Shown here one piece after another: positions 25,554-39,200 of a stretch of DNA of 64,000 nucleotides. Within the stretch, counting starts at the first letter, position 1, and the number at the start of each line of letters is the position of its first letter. Location: assembly GCA_021613335.1 (NCBI GenBank), contig JAJTWR010000159.1:3952001-4016000 (forward strand), given 5' to 3'. This DNA is from Whitmania pigra. Its lineage: Eukaryota > Annelida > Clitellata > Hirudinida > Haemopidae. The notes beneath the pieces were generated by a model that was given only the letters and a program-made list of their open reading frames with translations, made no database searches and was not told the origin of the DNA. Made by a program: the position numbers and the translations under genes.

Positions 25554-27739
25554 AGGAAAATTCGCAGTAGTGAAGAGGTGCAGACACAAGCACACCAGCG
25601 ACGAGTTTGCCGCCAAATTCATCCGCAAGAGGAGGAAAGGAGTTGATTGTAGGAAGGATGTCCTCCACGAAATCAACATGCTCCAAGCCACCATTTCACA
25701 TCCACACTTCGTCAACCTGGTTGAGGTTTACGAAAGTGCCAACGAGATGATACTCGTTACAGAACTGTAAGACTGTGTTTGTTTTTTTTTTGTGCATAAT
25801 TTATGCTAATTAATCGTCCATCTGTGAATTTTTACGTTTCGATGCTGTCCATATTAATGTCATTAGAATGTTAGCTGTTCCTTGATCTAGGAGAACATTG
25901 GCTTTTATTAGTTTGCATCTTATGGGGATTCCAATATTTATTCTAATGAGGGGTGCGTTCTTATCATTAATATGATTACCACCATTCTGATTAACCATTT
26001 GTTGATTAATTAATAATTATTAATTAACATTGATTATTAGTTTTTAATTTTTTTAAATTATTATTAACAAACAACAACAATAATAATAATAATAATTATT
26101 ATTATCAATATTATTATTCTGGATCTGAGCTACTGTTGTAATGTTAATTGGAATGAGCTGATAATTTAGAATCCGTTCCTGTCGCCTGAGGCGGTTTGTG
26201 TTGAGTTGTTGAGTGTTTCCTTGGATCTTTCCTAAGAAGCTGAATAAACCTTAATTAAATAAATTCGTTAAACCTTCGCGACAACTTTCCATGTGCACTT
26301 TGATTGTTGTATCCTTCGTGATATTTTAAAAATATGAATGTAGGATCTAGTTTGCGATATTTATTGCATTAACTTATGGGTTTAAAAGCTTTTTATATGT
26401 TGGTAATTATTATTATTATAACTTTAAATTCAACTTCTTAATAAGGAAATATAATTGCTTCTAAGAGTAGTACTTTGTTAATTATAGTTCTAATTAATAC
26501 AATTAAATTAATCGATTCTTCTTAAAATTATTTCCCCTGCATCTGGATAAGTAGAAAATAATTTTTGTCTGAACGTGATTTTTAACCAGTCTTGAATTAA
26601 AACATTTCTGACTGGTTATAAATCATGACAGGCCCTTGCAAGTGAAGTATTGGGAACACCCACGCAGCCGTCAATCCACACCATAAATCCATCCATCCAT
26701 CCATCCATCCATCCACATCCTAAATCCATCCATACATACATAACTTAAATCCATCCATACGTCAACCCATATCCTAAAGCCATCCATCCATCCGTATTCT
26801 ACATAAACCCATGCACATCCTAAATCCATTGATCCATGACTTGCAGGATGAGAGGCGGTGAGTTGTTCCAGTACATAACCACAGAGGGACAGATAGACGA
26901 GGCCTGCACCATCTCCCTCATGAGACAAATCATCAACGGTCTCGTCTTCCTCCATTCACAGAACATCGTGCACTTGGACATCAAGGTTGGGTTTACTTCG
27001 ACTCCATCTTTGTTTATTCTTCCCTACAACTTGAGGTGCTTCTTCATGCTGCTGTTGGTCTTCTGATTGTTACTCTGTTCCAGTCTTGCTAGTTTTTATT
27101 CTCAGGAATGTTATTTATTTATTTATTTATTTATCTGTTTGTTTATTTATTTGTTCTCGACTTGTGCTCCTCGCTTCAATTCTTACGAAGAGAGCTTTCA
27201 CGGACGAGTTCGTTTTAATTAACATCTCCATGACAACGAATGACCACAGTACAAGTACATGTGACACGTACATTTGTCCTTTGTTCTCCTGCCTCGATTC
27301 GATTCAACCGAGATCCTTATCACTCGGTCACCTTTTAAGCTGCTCATCGATTAAAATTCATTGATAACTCGACTATTGCATTGCATTGCATTGATTTCCA
27401 ATTGAACAGCCACAAAACATACTCCTAACCAAGTCCCTGCCAGACTGTCACATCAAGTTGTGTGACTTGGGTCTCGCTAGGGTTGTCAACGAGGGGGAGG
27501 ACATCTTTGAAATCATCGGCACTCCGGATTATGTCGGTTGGTGTTTTAGCAGATTCGCAGTTTAATATTTAATTAATTAACTAATTTGTTTGTTTATTTA
27601 TTTATTTATTCGTTTGATTGCTTGTTTGGAAATGGTTGCACATTGGCGAATTACCTTTGAGATTAAGAGTTTAGCATCTCACGTTCAATTGTTATTGTGT
27701 TGTTGTTGTTGTTGTTGTTGTTGTTTGTTGTTGTTGTTG

Positions 27740-27802
<63 letters not shown>

Positions 27803-30156
27803 CGTGTTGTGCTGTTAACTGCGTCCTTCGACTTGCTTATCGAGCAGCTGATGTCACATTTATCGAGGCCATATTAGGACCTGCTGTGTTCGCGTTTAAT
27901 TGTAAATTAATAGAAATTGAATTAAAATTGTATTCGTAATAAATTGTAAATTAGGCATAAATAATATGATCATCCATTGGAATTGATTGGTAACACTGAA
28001 TGTGTTTATATTGGAACGATGTTTAATCAATAAAGTGAATAAGCAGATCGTCATACTCCCATAAAACTCGGTCGGAAGCACATAGAACTAGTAATTTAAA
28101 CGTGAAAATACTGCTTCTTGTTGTCGTCGTGTTATGTTCTCGATGAAAATAACTTGTCTCTGCTTCGTCAAATCGATAAAAATATAAAAAAAATCATTGA
28201 TGAGTAATTGTGATGAGTTTTTCATCGTTCTTCTTGTTATCACGACACTACCTGAGTGGCCCCTAACCTGGACAAAAGAGTCGTTTAGTAATTCCCAGTC
28301 CTCAGCTTGCACAAGTGTTGTTGTTGTTGTTTTTCTTACGAACCTCCTGTGGCAGCTCTCGGGCGTGGTTTAATGTCCTTTAATGTTTAATGATGAAAGG
28401 GTGGACTTAATGACAAAGGGTGATAAGCCGACTATCACCTTTGAAATGTAAAAGAACTTTGCTCAACTGTTAATGAGTGGATTCTTTTCTGGTCCTAAGT
28501 CTCATTTCCCCTGTCAAGGTCTAGACTTTTCATCTCATTTTGCTTAACGCTTCTTCTTTCTTATCGACAGATTTATGTTAAGTGAAGGTTAAAAATAAGA
28601 ATTTGAATTTAAAAACAGATCAGTTTTACTCGTGGGACGACAACTCAACGTGAGAGAAGAAATTGAATGAATTCGCCATTGTGCTTGTTGTTAATCTCAC
28701 AATTAGAACTGAGAAGATACTTAAGTCTCGGTGACACCTTCGTCTTTTCGTTCAATTTGACAGCGAAACTAGAATCCATTCTTTCGCTGCCCTTTCAATC
28801 ATCCAATCATTCCTCAGGACTTTGAGTTCATTAGCACTGGAATGAGTTTTACGTTATTAGCGAGGTATGCGAGTCTATTTTCATATCTCCTGTGCTTTCT
28901 CACACTCGTTCATTCGTTGTGCAAGTTGTTCATCGTGATCAGGAAGAGAGTTAGCTCTAAAGAGCTCCATTCAAAACTATGAGTTCTCCATTGTTGAAGT
29001 TCCTCAAAATCGCTTGTTATTCGAACTCGATCGTGGGATATTTTCTCTCTTCGAGTCTTTTTTTGAGGACAACTCCTGAGAACAAAAATACTTGTTCAGC
29101 TGTTTTTTTTTTTGAGTCTCTCGCATTTAGTTCGATCATCTTTCGAAGCGTGACAAAAAGCACAATAATTGGCCAAAATGTTATCATTTTCATCAAATTG
29201 TTTGTTTGTCTGAAAATAACCACTTTTTTTATTTACAGCTCCTGAGATCCTTGATTATCAAAAACTCAACGCAGCCTGCGACATGTGGTTGGTCACGTTT
29301 TTTTGATTCGTGAAACCTGGCAAACATTTTGCAATTAAGCTGCCTAAAAGTTTTGACACACTCGACTGAATCTCTGCTCGAGGGTACTTGCTGGTAACAA
29401 AAATTCTAAGCCGTGTGCCGGGTGTACAGCCTTACAGCCGGGCTTGCATTGACTAGCTTGGGAAATGAGAATTGGAAATGCGCCATTAACTTTCCACGTT
29501 TCATTCACTGGAATCATTGACGCGTTCTCTTTCTGCAGGAGTGTTGGAGTGCTTGCCTACGTGATGTTGTCGGGTTGTTCTCCATTCGCCGGTGACAACA
29601 ACCAGGAAACATTCCTCAACATTTCACAAGTCAACTTGGACTTTCCAGACGACTTGTTCAGATCGACTTCTTCTGAGGCCATTGATTTCATCAAGAAACT
29701 CCTCCTCAAAGAACCAGAGTCTGTTTATTAGTTGATGTTTTATTTTAAAAAAAAAGAATCATTTCAAGATATTTTTCTGAATTTATGAAATTTCACAATT
29801 TCAGAGGTCGCCTCACAGCTGAAGAGTGCCTCAATCATCCGTGGCTGAAAAGCCAAGTTCCATCGTCTCTCTTCATGAATTACGAGTTAAGGGAGCTTGC
29901 CTTTAACCACGAGGGACAGACCGGCGTCAACCACGAAATCCACCAAGTCCAGATGGTCCAAAATTGTTCCGAGATCATATCAGACGATGACGAAAGTCCG
30001 ACCAAATTCAGCCTCGTGGAGGCCCGGATTACCCCAAAGTCCGCTCAGGCACTCCACGAACTCCAGAACATCAACCTTATGCCTCCGTCCTCCCCGAAGA
30101 GAATTTGGACGGGTTCGTCCTGCGAAAATTGGGAGCCTTCAGGAATTCCAGCCTAA
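25554..30156 (+). CDS. DRAK/STK17-type death-associated serine/threonine kinase (N-terminus not found)
   Basis: Six exons with matching phases: 25554-25766, 26847-26985, 27410-27536, 29239-29287, 29539-29718, 29805-30156; 352 residues. The kinase motifs in order are: glycine loop RGKFAVVKRC, VAIK-type lysine AAKF, basic loop KRRKGVDCR (DAPK/DRAK hallmark), catalytic HLDIKPQNILL, CDLGLAR, GTPDYVAPEIL, the long SPFAGDNNQETFLNISQV insert typical of DRAK, and the last helix GRLTAEECLNHPWL. HLD in place of HRD is normal for DRAKs. DLG in place of DFG at the metal-binding loop is unusual. The C-terminal tail (SDDDESPTKFSLVE and onward) is unlike known regulatory domains. The acceptor at 25554 needs an upstream exon ending in phase 2, coding roughly the first 30-60 residues. 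Expected role: apoptosis or myosin regulation, known for the family only. Confidence 0.88.
26684..26830. repeat. Imperfect ATCC/CCATCC repeat in kinase intron
   Basis: CCATCCATCC units mixed with CATCCTAAATCCATC. They end 16 bases before the splice acceptor of the next kinase exon and include its polypyrimidine region. Confidence 0.85.
27697..27801. repeat. (TTG)n microsatellite in kinase intron
   Basis: About 100 bases of TTG with two interruptions, inside the 1.7-kb intron between the catalytic-loop exon and the APE exon. Confidence 0.95.
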
Positions 30157-31480
30157 ATGTTTTGTTGTTTTTTGCCTACAAGTGACAGTTGTGAATTTCT
30201 GAACGAATTGTCGTCATTGTCCTTAGTTGTCCATATTTTTGGTTCTTTAGGACAAGACTCCTGTTGGAAGGGAACCCGTTTCAATCGTCCGAGATTCCTG
30301 GTTGTTTTTTTAGGAAAATTTTGTGATCGGAAAATGGCGTTCGTTCTCTCTCGAATGGGTGCGCGTTAGAATGGTTAGAATGAATGGCTGTTTATGAATG
30401 GCTTATGAATGGTTAGAAGATGACATTTGTTACAATATAATATTCCTAAAGAGGATGGTTCTATTTATAACTTTCTATGAGTTGCTAAAATGTCTTTTAC
30501 GTTTCACATCACATTCACATCCAATCAAAAAACTTTTTCGTTTCAATTTCCACATCGTCACATTTCCACAATGAGCACTTTATGCATGAACTGACGCAAT
30601 GTTCTTGTTTCGTCTCCATCTGTGAAAGTTAAAATCCCTGGAAAGATTTTGTTTAAGGCGCATTTCGTAGATGTCTTCTTATTAAAGCCATTTTTAAGAG
30701 TCTGATTTTCAAACGGCCTTATTCAAAGTAGGAGCGAAAAAATTTGTTGATTCAGATGTTAAGCTATTCGAAATATTTTCATAGCACATGTTAAAATCAA
30801 AGCTTTAAAATCTACCAAATAAAGAATGATCTTAGGCTTGGCATTCATTTTGGATCGAGTCAAATCCTGGGAAAGACATGGCTTCTCGAAAAAAGTAATT
30901 GGAAACCGTTTGAAGGTTTTTGGGAGTTTTTGGATTCGAAACTTTGAAATTAAAAATTCTTCGAGTCGTTTGGTCCAATCCGCATAAAAAAAGTTCACAT
31001 ATACGAACCTCTCCATAGATGCTAACATCAGTCTTTTGCTGAAATCTTGTTGATATTAAATGAAAACGGAACATAGTATGTAATTTTTTGTATAAAAGTT
31101 TTTTGACTGAAGCTTAATATAGGCTGGAAATGCCTCAGCCTAAGTCGTCAGAATCAGATATTGTGGAGGCTGCATACGATCATTTGCTAATGCTTATACG
31201 CTTTAAACAAATAATTTCAAAGGTAAAATGTTTTTTAAATGATTACAAATTGTAACATCGTTTGAAAATATTTTTATTTTTTGGTTCGTTTTCAGTCAAT
31301 TTGACAAAGGTAACATAAATATTGTGGAGCTACAAGTTGACAAAAGATACTGAAGCAGGTGAGAGAGAAAATCATCGATCAGGTCAAGGCAGTGGCATAA
31401 CAAGGGGGGAGTGCCAAGGGGCGACATTTTGAGGGAGTGTGTAAAATTAAAAAATTGAAAAAATGGCCGCCCCTTTTCTT
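30157..31480. other. Intergenic, no gene seen
   Basis: 3' flank of the kinase gene. The string CAGTGGCATAACAAGGGGGGA at about 31390-31410 resembles the CAGTGGCG-type ends of DNA transposons, but I could not find a partner end. Confidence 0.45.
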
Positions 31481-31489
31481 CTATCTCTT

Positions 31490-32310
31490 CAGAAAACCTT
31501 CAATGTCATCTGCTGCAAGATTGAGTAGAAGCAAGAGGAAGAAGGGAGACACTTGGCCGAAGCTTTGGCTGGAGAGATTCCAGATATTTCAGAGAGGAGT
31601 TGGAAAAATGCAAGACGAAGGCACAGCCGTTGGTCAAGCATGGTAAATTACGTCCAATCTTCTGCAGACAGATGAAGATTCAATTTAGTCGGGAAGAAGC
31701 AGTGAAGGCAGAGCTGGAACGTCTGGAGTTCTGACGAAGGTTGACTACAATAACTGGGCCGATTGTAGTAGTTGCAAATAAGAACGGATCAGTAAGATTC
31801 TGTGCTGATTTCAAGACAGGACTCAATAAAACATCGGAGATGAACCGTCATCCTCTGCCGACACCTGATGAAATCTTCGCTCCTCTGAACCAAGGCACAT
31901 GGTTCACTCGGATCGACTTTGCTGATGCATACCTGGAGATGGAAGTTGAAGAAGGCTCGAAAGAACTGGTTACGATCAACACTCATAACTGTTCCAGGAC
32001 CAGAGACACCTCTGGCATCTTCCAAGAAGATCGGATGATCACAAGACTTGAGGGTTGTTTTTGCAGCATATTTAGATGACATCATCGTGACTGGATCTAC
32101 GCTGACAGAACACAACAACAACGTCCAGGCTTTGTTTGCAAAGTGGATTTGTTGTGTTTGCTGATTGTGGATTTCCAGGATGGAGAAGTGTTCCTTCGCA
32201 AAACCAGAAGTCAACTTCTTGTGGCATGAGGTCTCAAAAATAGCGGTCGACCAGACCCTGAAAAATTCAAGCGATTGTTGACTGTCGTGGCCAGGAATTT
32301 GACAATACTT
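31490..32310 (+). pseudogene. Broken Ty3/gypsy-type retrotransposon pol (reverse transcriptase) fragment
   Basis: The plus-strand frame 31741-32000 contains PIVVVANKNGSVRFCADF, HPLPTPDEIF, TRIDFADAYLEMEVEE and VTINTH, all typical of Ty3/gypsy reverse transcriptase. The sequence between VTINTH and the active site is shortened and frameshifted (GIFQ then RMITRLEG). The catalytic motif YLDDIIVTG is in another frame at about 32069-32095, followed by TEHNNNVQALF and then, after further breaks, KCSFAKPEVNFL. Several frameshifts and stops make it non-functional. Long terminal repeats were not found. The fragment sits between the kinase and anoctamin genes on their strand, but insertion orientation carries no functional meaning here. 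Confidence 0.85.
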
Positions 32311-32559
32311 CAGGCCACCGGTAGGATGTGTAGCATTTGCGCATCTCCGAAATCAATCCGAATGCCATGCATAGACCATTCCCTGATTCTGGTTTGTGTG
32401 TAAGCAGCTTCTGAGGTTGTTCAGTCTGCCACATTTCTTGGAACGCTGGACTGGTTAGTTTCGCTCTTTTCTGCAAATGGTCAGCAGTCTAAAATTAGAA
32501 CTTTGAATAATTCCATAAAAATAAATGATTGAGGACTTTCCAGAATTTTTAAGGTTAAC

Positions 32560-32720
32560 GGATTACCAGCGTCCAAAGGAGGATGGGGCGGCAAAAACAG
32601 TTCCTACGCCACCTCTTCCGCACATATCCACGGAAGGCGAGGGTCAACCAGAGTCCAGAAATTCAAGTCGTCTGCCAGATGTGCGACGCTGTATGGCGGT
32701 CTAACGTCGTTGGTCCTCTT
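32560..32720 (+). mobile_element. Possible 3' remnant of the same retrotransposon
   Basis: A plus frame through 32570-32690 contains TPPLPHISTEGE and RNSSRLPDVR, reminiscent of the Arg-rich end of gypsy integrases. The match is short and I hold it loosely. Confidence 0.25.
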
Positions 32721-33250
32721 GTCTGCTTAATTCCCCTTCTCATTGCCAAATTTGATCCGGGTCGGGTTTCTGCTTTCAAAATTTTACCCTTCTGGCAAAG
32801 ATACTAAAGATCTAATTTTTAGTGGTCCCGAAGCATGATGTTTGTCATTACAATCAAAATCAAATTCATTATCGTTATCACTGTCGCTTTTGTTTATGAC
32901 CTCGTATTAATCTTTTTTTTCCACAAATATGTGTTAGTCTTATAGGATCATAAGTGAGTAAATTTTAGTAAAATAATGTTACGTAATATATATATTATAA
33001 TGTCTGACCTTGCAAGGAACATGAGTAATTTAAACAATAATATAAATTACTTAGTAATTAGCAATTTTAACTTACTTAAAAACATGACCAGTTGTTTATA
33101 ACTAACTTTAACATCCATGAAGCCGGATTAAAAACAAATTAAGCTTAGATCTGCTTTTAAAACTTTGTACCTAAGAATGGTTGGTTAGATGAAGCTGATG
33201 AGTGTTTGAATGGCCAGAGTTCTGGCGATGCCTGCTGATAGTTTTGCACT

Positions 33251-36200
33251 ATGGAAAACATAGAATTGACTATTAATAGTAAGACGCTTCTTGATATTTA
33301 AGACCACAATGTAGATTAATTCTATATGAGAATACATAATTCTTTTCGTTACCCTAGTGTCCCTTGAATCACCCGAACTAGCTACACCAGGTATTTATGG
33401 ATGTCTTTTAACATTTGAAATGCGTTAATATTATTTGAACATAATTCAGTTCCTTTAAATGAATTCGCGGCCATTGTTCCTAATTGGATTGCTAAGAAAG
33501 AGGTCTGTTATTTTCAAGATTTTATTTCAAATTAGCGGAATATCGCGTTGGCTGTGTTAATTAACAACTTTTGACTCCTTTGCTAGCAAACTCACCTTAA
33601 AAAAGAAAAATTTTTGTTTTCAGGCTGGTCATCCAATCGTGAACATTTACACTGGGGATGTGGAAGACTTCGAAAGGGTGATCTTTTCACTTTGTCTGAC
33701 TCCATCATGTTATTCTATATTTATTTTTATCAACATTTATCAAATGCTATTTCAAAAATTAGTCCAAATTTACTTAATTATGCGTAGATGTTTTGCCTGT
33801 CATTTCATATTTTTATTTTGGACTTGATCCTTTAGGGTGGACATATGGTGTTTCAAGGTGACAAGAGGATAGACTTTGTCTTGGTATGGGAGGCAAAGGG
33901 GAATGATAAAAAGTTTCATATGAAACAATTAGCAAGAAACACCTTTGAAGAGAACTTGAAAAATGAAGGATTGGAACTGGATCATGACTTTCAGGTATTT
34001 CAACTCATGTGCATGATTGAAGAGCTACATTATGTAAATGACATCCATTATTATTATGTATCATTTATTATTACTATTATTATTTTATTTATTTATTATT
34101 ATATATCATCTCTAAACATTCATAGATGTGTTGGTTTTGAAGTACTTATCAGTTGTTAAATAATTACATACCTCAGATAAGCTATCTTATCTTATCTTAT
34201 CTTATCTCTCACATTAACATGAATAATATTTGCTTTATTTTCTTAACAGTATTTGACAACTTTAATTTTTTAATATGGATTAATTTCAATCTTATACAAG
34301 GAGATTTTTAATGTTAAATTTCACTTTTTTTGTTATTTAGGAGGGCAGAACTCTTCAGTATACAAAAATCCATGCACCCATCGAACTTCTGACTCGATAC
34401 GCTGAAATTCTGAAGATTAGAATGCCTATCAAAGAGGCAAGTAGCAATTATCGCACTTATCATTATTTAAGCAATCATTATTATTTCCTTCGGGTCTTGT
34501 TCAAATGAAATATTTGATGAACTTTCAGTTGTTGGTTTGGAGACATTTCGATTGTTAGAGTTGATTGTATGCCAGTTGATTGTATGCCAGTCGATTGTGA
34601 TGGAAACAAAGTAATTCCACAAAATAAAGTCTTAACTACAGCATGTATTTGGCTGACCTTTTTATTGCCTTACATATCCAAACACAACTTGAGGAGGCAT
34701 TTTGCAACTATTCTGCCATTTATATAGCTCATTATATAGCTCATCCGAGGGGGCTCCCCTCAAGCTTCAAGCTGAGTTGCGAAGAAAATATATTAAATAT
34801 ATATTGCGACTGCTGCTAATGGCAGCTTGCCAATACCGCCACAATTAGAAAGGCCACCCGTTGAGCTAACCCGCAGGATATTCAGTCACATTATGGGAAT
34901 TTTCAAGAATGCAGGCCCAACAACACTTTGAGTTTAATTACGCTGAAGATGTAAGTAGGAAGTGAAATGTAAAATGACTTGTTTTGCTTTCATAATTTCT
35001 GTGCTTTTTGTATTTTATGAAATCGGTCAGCACATGGAATTTTGATTTATTTGATTGTGAAACTTTTGAAAATCATTGAATTTGTCTTGAAATGTTTTTT
35101 TAAAAATTCAAATTGTTAAATTTTTCATCTATTTAATTCTATTGGAGGATATTACTAAAGAAAAAACCTTTTTTCAACATTTATTGATTGAAATGATGTC
35201 TTAAATTTTATAATTAATGTGGACGTAATACTGCAATGTTTGCAGATATTCTAATTTGCAACTGCAGGCCTAAACTGCTGTAATTGCCTTTTGCATTCTC
35301 TTACCCAGAAAGTAATCAAATTCAATGATGATGATGATGATGATGATAGCGATGACATTTATTAAGATCAATTTTTTAAAGGTCAATGGTCTTGGAAATG
35401 TAGTATCACGTCCTTGTAGTTATAGAAACAACACTACTTGAATGAGCCGAGGAAATTATTGATCTGCAAGACAAGAGCTTTGATAAGCAATCTGATTGAG
35501 AGCAAAGTGAATGGAATGCTTTTAGGTTCCTCATCAGTGAGGCATTCCTCGATGAATGAATTCAAGAATGAATGAATAGCCGCAGAACACTACCGCATGC
35601 TTCAGTCCCACCATTGCACTATGGACACTCGTCTGTAAATTCATGTTTCATTGCCTTACTCTTTTATTATCAGGCCCATGGTGGTGGTGATAATGATAAT
35701 GATGGCAATGATTATGTTGGTAACAGTTTCTCAGAGCTCGAACTTGTAGATAATATTTTGAAATTGTTTATGAAGGATACATTTTATTCAAAGAGCTCAT
35801 TTGCATATTTCCAAATATCGTATGGAAAATATTAATTTTGCAGAAATTGACTTTTTTGAATGCCTTGCAATGTAAACAATGCTATATTCAAAACAATTAA
35901 TAAGTTACTAAAGTCAGAAATCATCTGATTATTCATGTAAAATGATTCTTATCAAACACCCACCTAAATTTAAATGAAATGAAAAAAATAAAATAAAATA
36001 AAACGAATTCATCCTTCCAGATCCCCGAAGAGCTGCCCGCTCTCGGCGTGTGGGATGCCGTGACCGGATTGTTCTCGAAAGCTCTTCAGCCCTTTGAATT
36101 AAGTCAGGAAAAGGTGCCAAAGCTCCCAAAGAGATTCTCCTTTAACTACGACAAGGACAAGAAGTACCTGTGAGTGTAACCGAGGATGAATCGTAAAAAT

Positions 36201-39200
36201 AGTTTTATTCTGACGAATTCAATTGCATCAATGAGATGCTAATGGCTGCTGATAAGAAGGGTTGATTGCTTATCCAGATGTCTGAGACATCCTGTTGAAA
36301 CATTCAACAAAAGTGATAAATTACATCGAGGGTCTTTGTTGGTTAACCCTCGAGGGTTTATGATACAATTATTATTTTATTTCACTTTTTTTCTGTGTCC
36401 TGGAAAATGAATTTATAAGTTAAAACACTTAATTTAATCCTTAAAAATTTATAATAAAATTTCTTTTTTTAGATTTTGCTGCCAGGACAACGAAGTGTTC
36501 TTGTTCTCGCGTGCCACGAGGAGTCGGATCGTTGATTACATCCTTCGCAGGAAGGATTACACCAAGGATGTGCGAAGAAATGCTGAATTCGGTGGAAACC
36601 TAAATCATGTTTTTATACATATTAATTTTGTATATAAATTTAAAATATTTATATTATGATGTTTTATTTATTTATATTTTGATGTAATTTAGGATCACAA
36701 ATGAATTTTTAAGGCATTGTCGAGGCAACACTTTACTTGAAATTACAATTTTAGGCTTTTAGAGGTGTTTATTATTTTGAATTAATTGATTATATACAAA
36801 TTTATTCAGATTTTAACTATTTATTAATAAACCACTAAAAATGTATGATGAAGGCATCAAGAGGCTGTTATCTGATGGGGTTTATGTGGCTGCATATCCA
36901 CTGCATGAAGTTAGTGGCAATCATTTGTGAATAATTTCTAAATAGTTATTAATTAATTTGTACAAAGTATTTGTTTTTATTTTCAAACACGTTGTTTTTA
37001 ATGCAATTGAGGAATTGTTTTAGTTTTAAGTTATTGTTAATTTTTTATTTTGTTTATGATAAATATTAATTCCATGCAATATATACTGATTTAATAACAT
37101 TTAAATGACTTTATTTAGGGTTCTTGGAAGAAAAAATCAAGAATGAACATCAGGAAACTTCTTTATGAAAACTGGGCCAATTGGAGATCCTGGTATAAAC
37201 TCCAACCTCTCAGTTACATCAGGTTAGATTACTTAATTGTTTAATATTAATAAAATATAATTAGTATCATAAAATTCACGAGATATAAAGAATGGCCAAC
37301 AGGCATTCATAAGAGGAATGATTATTTTTATGTGAACTTGTCCGCTACATCTTGCCAGTTGTGTTGCAACTCAGTTCTAATTCATTCTCTTGTCGCTTTG
37401 AATTTCTAAGTGTTCCGAAAGCATTTATCTCTGTCATTATTTTTATGATCCTGCACACATGAAATGTAGGTGAAGCATTTAACATGCTAAAGACAAACCA
37501 AGTTATTTCTAAATGTTTTCATATAATGGAAATTTTACATGTTAAGATTTTAATGTTAATAACATTATTTCACAAATGGAAATGGAAGTCTCTCTCAAAT
37601 TTCAGGATATACTTTGGTGAAAAGATTGGCTTGTACTTTGCCTGGCTTGGCTATTACACTTATTCGCTGGTCCTTCCTTCATTCGTTGGTCTCATTGTCT
37701 TCTTTTATGGTCTTCTATCCATGGGAACAGATGCTATAAGGTTTTCTTGGATAATTTGTGTTTTATATTCTTAGAAAAACATGTCATTTAATAAAATTAC
37801 ATTGTGATCATCACAGTTTAATCATAATTAATAATTCATTTATTGGTTTCAATTAACTAACGATTAAAAAATTAGTTTAATGAATGAATAAAGAAATTAA
37901 TCTTGGGCTCCAATATAGTCAGGAGAGTTGTGACGAGAACAACAACTTCACCATGTGTCCTCTTTGCAACAAGTTTTGTGGCTACTGGAGTCTCGACCAA
38001 ATATGCTACACCGTCCGAGCCACGCATCTCTTCGACAACGGTGCGACCGTCTTCTTTGCCATCTTCATGTCGCTTTGGGGTCGGTTCATGTGGTTTATTT
38101 TTGCTCTTTTTTTTTTTGATAAATGATGTTTATTTTGAATTAATGTTTTTCTTGGAATGCAGTGTGTTACTTCACATTTGCCTAATATTGTTGTTATCTT
38201 CAGCAACGACGTACCTCGAATTCTGGAAGAGGGAGCAGGCCAGCATTCAGTTTCTCTGGGATCTCAGGAACTTTGAAGAGGAGGAGGTTTGTTGATTTGT
38301 ATTTGATACATCGTATATATACATCAATACTGAAGTTTGCGTATGTATATGACCTTATATTTAAATTTTTATATTTAATTATTTTAATTGTTAAAGTATT
38401 AATGGAAATGTTGAATATTACAGCACACTATCTCATCATTTGAGCTATTTTATTTAAAAATGAATAATTAAGTTTTGTTGTTGTTGTTGAATTTCAAATG
38501 AGGTTTATTTGTTGTTGTTGTTGTTGTTGCTCAGGAACCTCCCCGTCCGGAATACTTTGCAAGAGTCGCCAAATCCAACTACAAGAAGTTGAACAAGAAG
38601 AACAAGGTTTGTGAATATTGTGCTTAATGTAACAAATTATAATTGGTTAGTGCAGTTATTGGTAATTGATGAAGTAATTAATTAATTACTTAATCTTATT
38701 AAAAACTGCATGCTGAAACAACGTGTTATTCAGGAAGAGGAACCATACTTTCCATTTTGGAGGAGACAGGTGCCAGTGTTTCTGACTTCGTGCAGTGTCA
38801 TGCTGTTCCTTGTGAGTTCTTTCCTTGAGTTTGTAAATGCTTAAATATATGCCTACCATAGCCCTTAATCCACTAAACTTGGGGATGCAAGCATTGTAAC
38901 TTTGTAATGATTGTGATTTGTAATCAATTTACTTTGCTATCGATTTACTTTGTAAACAACTTACTTTGTAAACAGGCTGCAGTGGCCATAGCAGCAGTGA
39001 TTGGAGTGATATTCTACAGAATCTCCATAACGACAGCCTTCTACATGGCTCAGAATGAGATGATTTACACCAACGCCACCATCTTTGTGTCCGTGACAGC
39101 TGCATGCATCAACCTCGTCATCATCTTCGTACTCAACTTTGTACGTACACTTTGCTCGTACTTTCCGTACTTATTTAAATGTTAATGGACATTTTAATGA

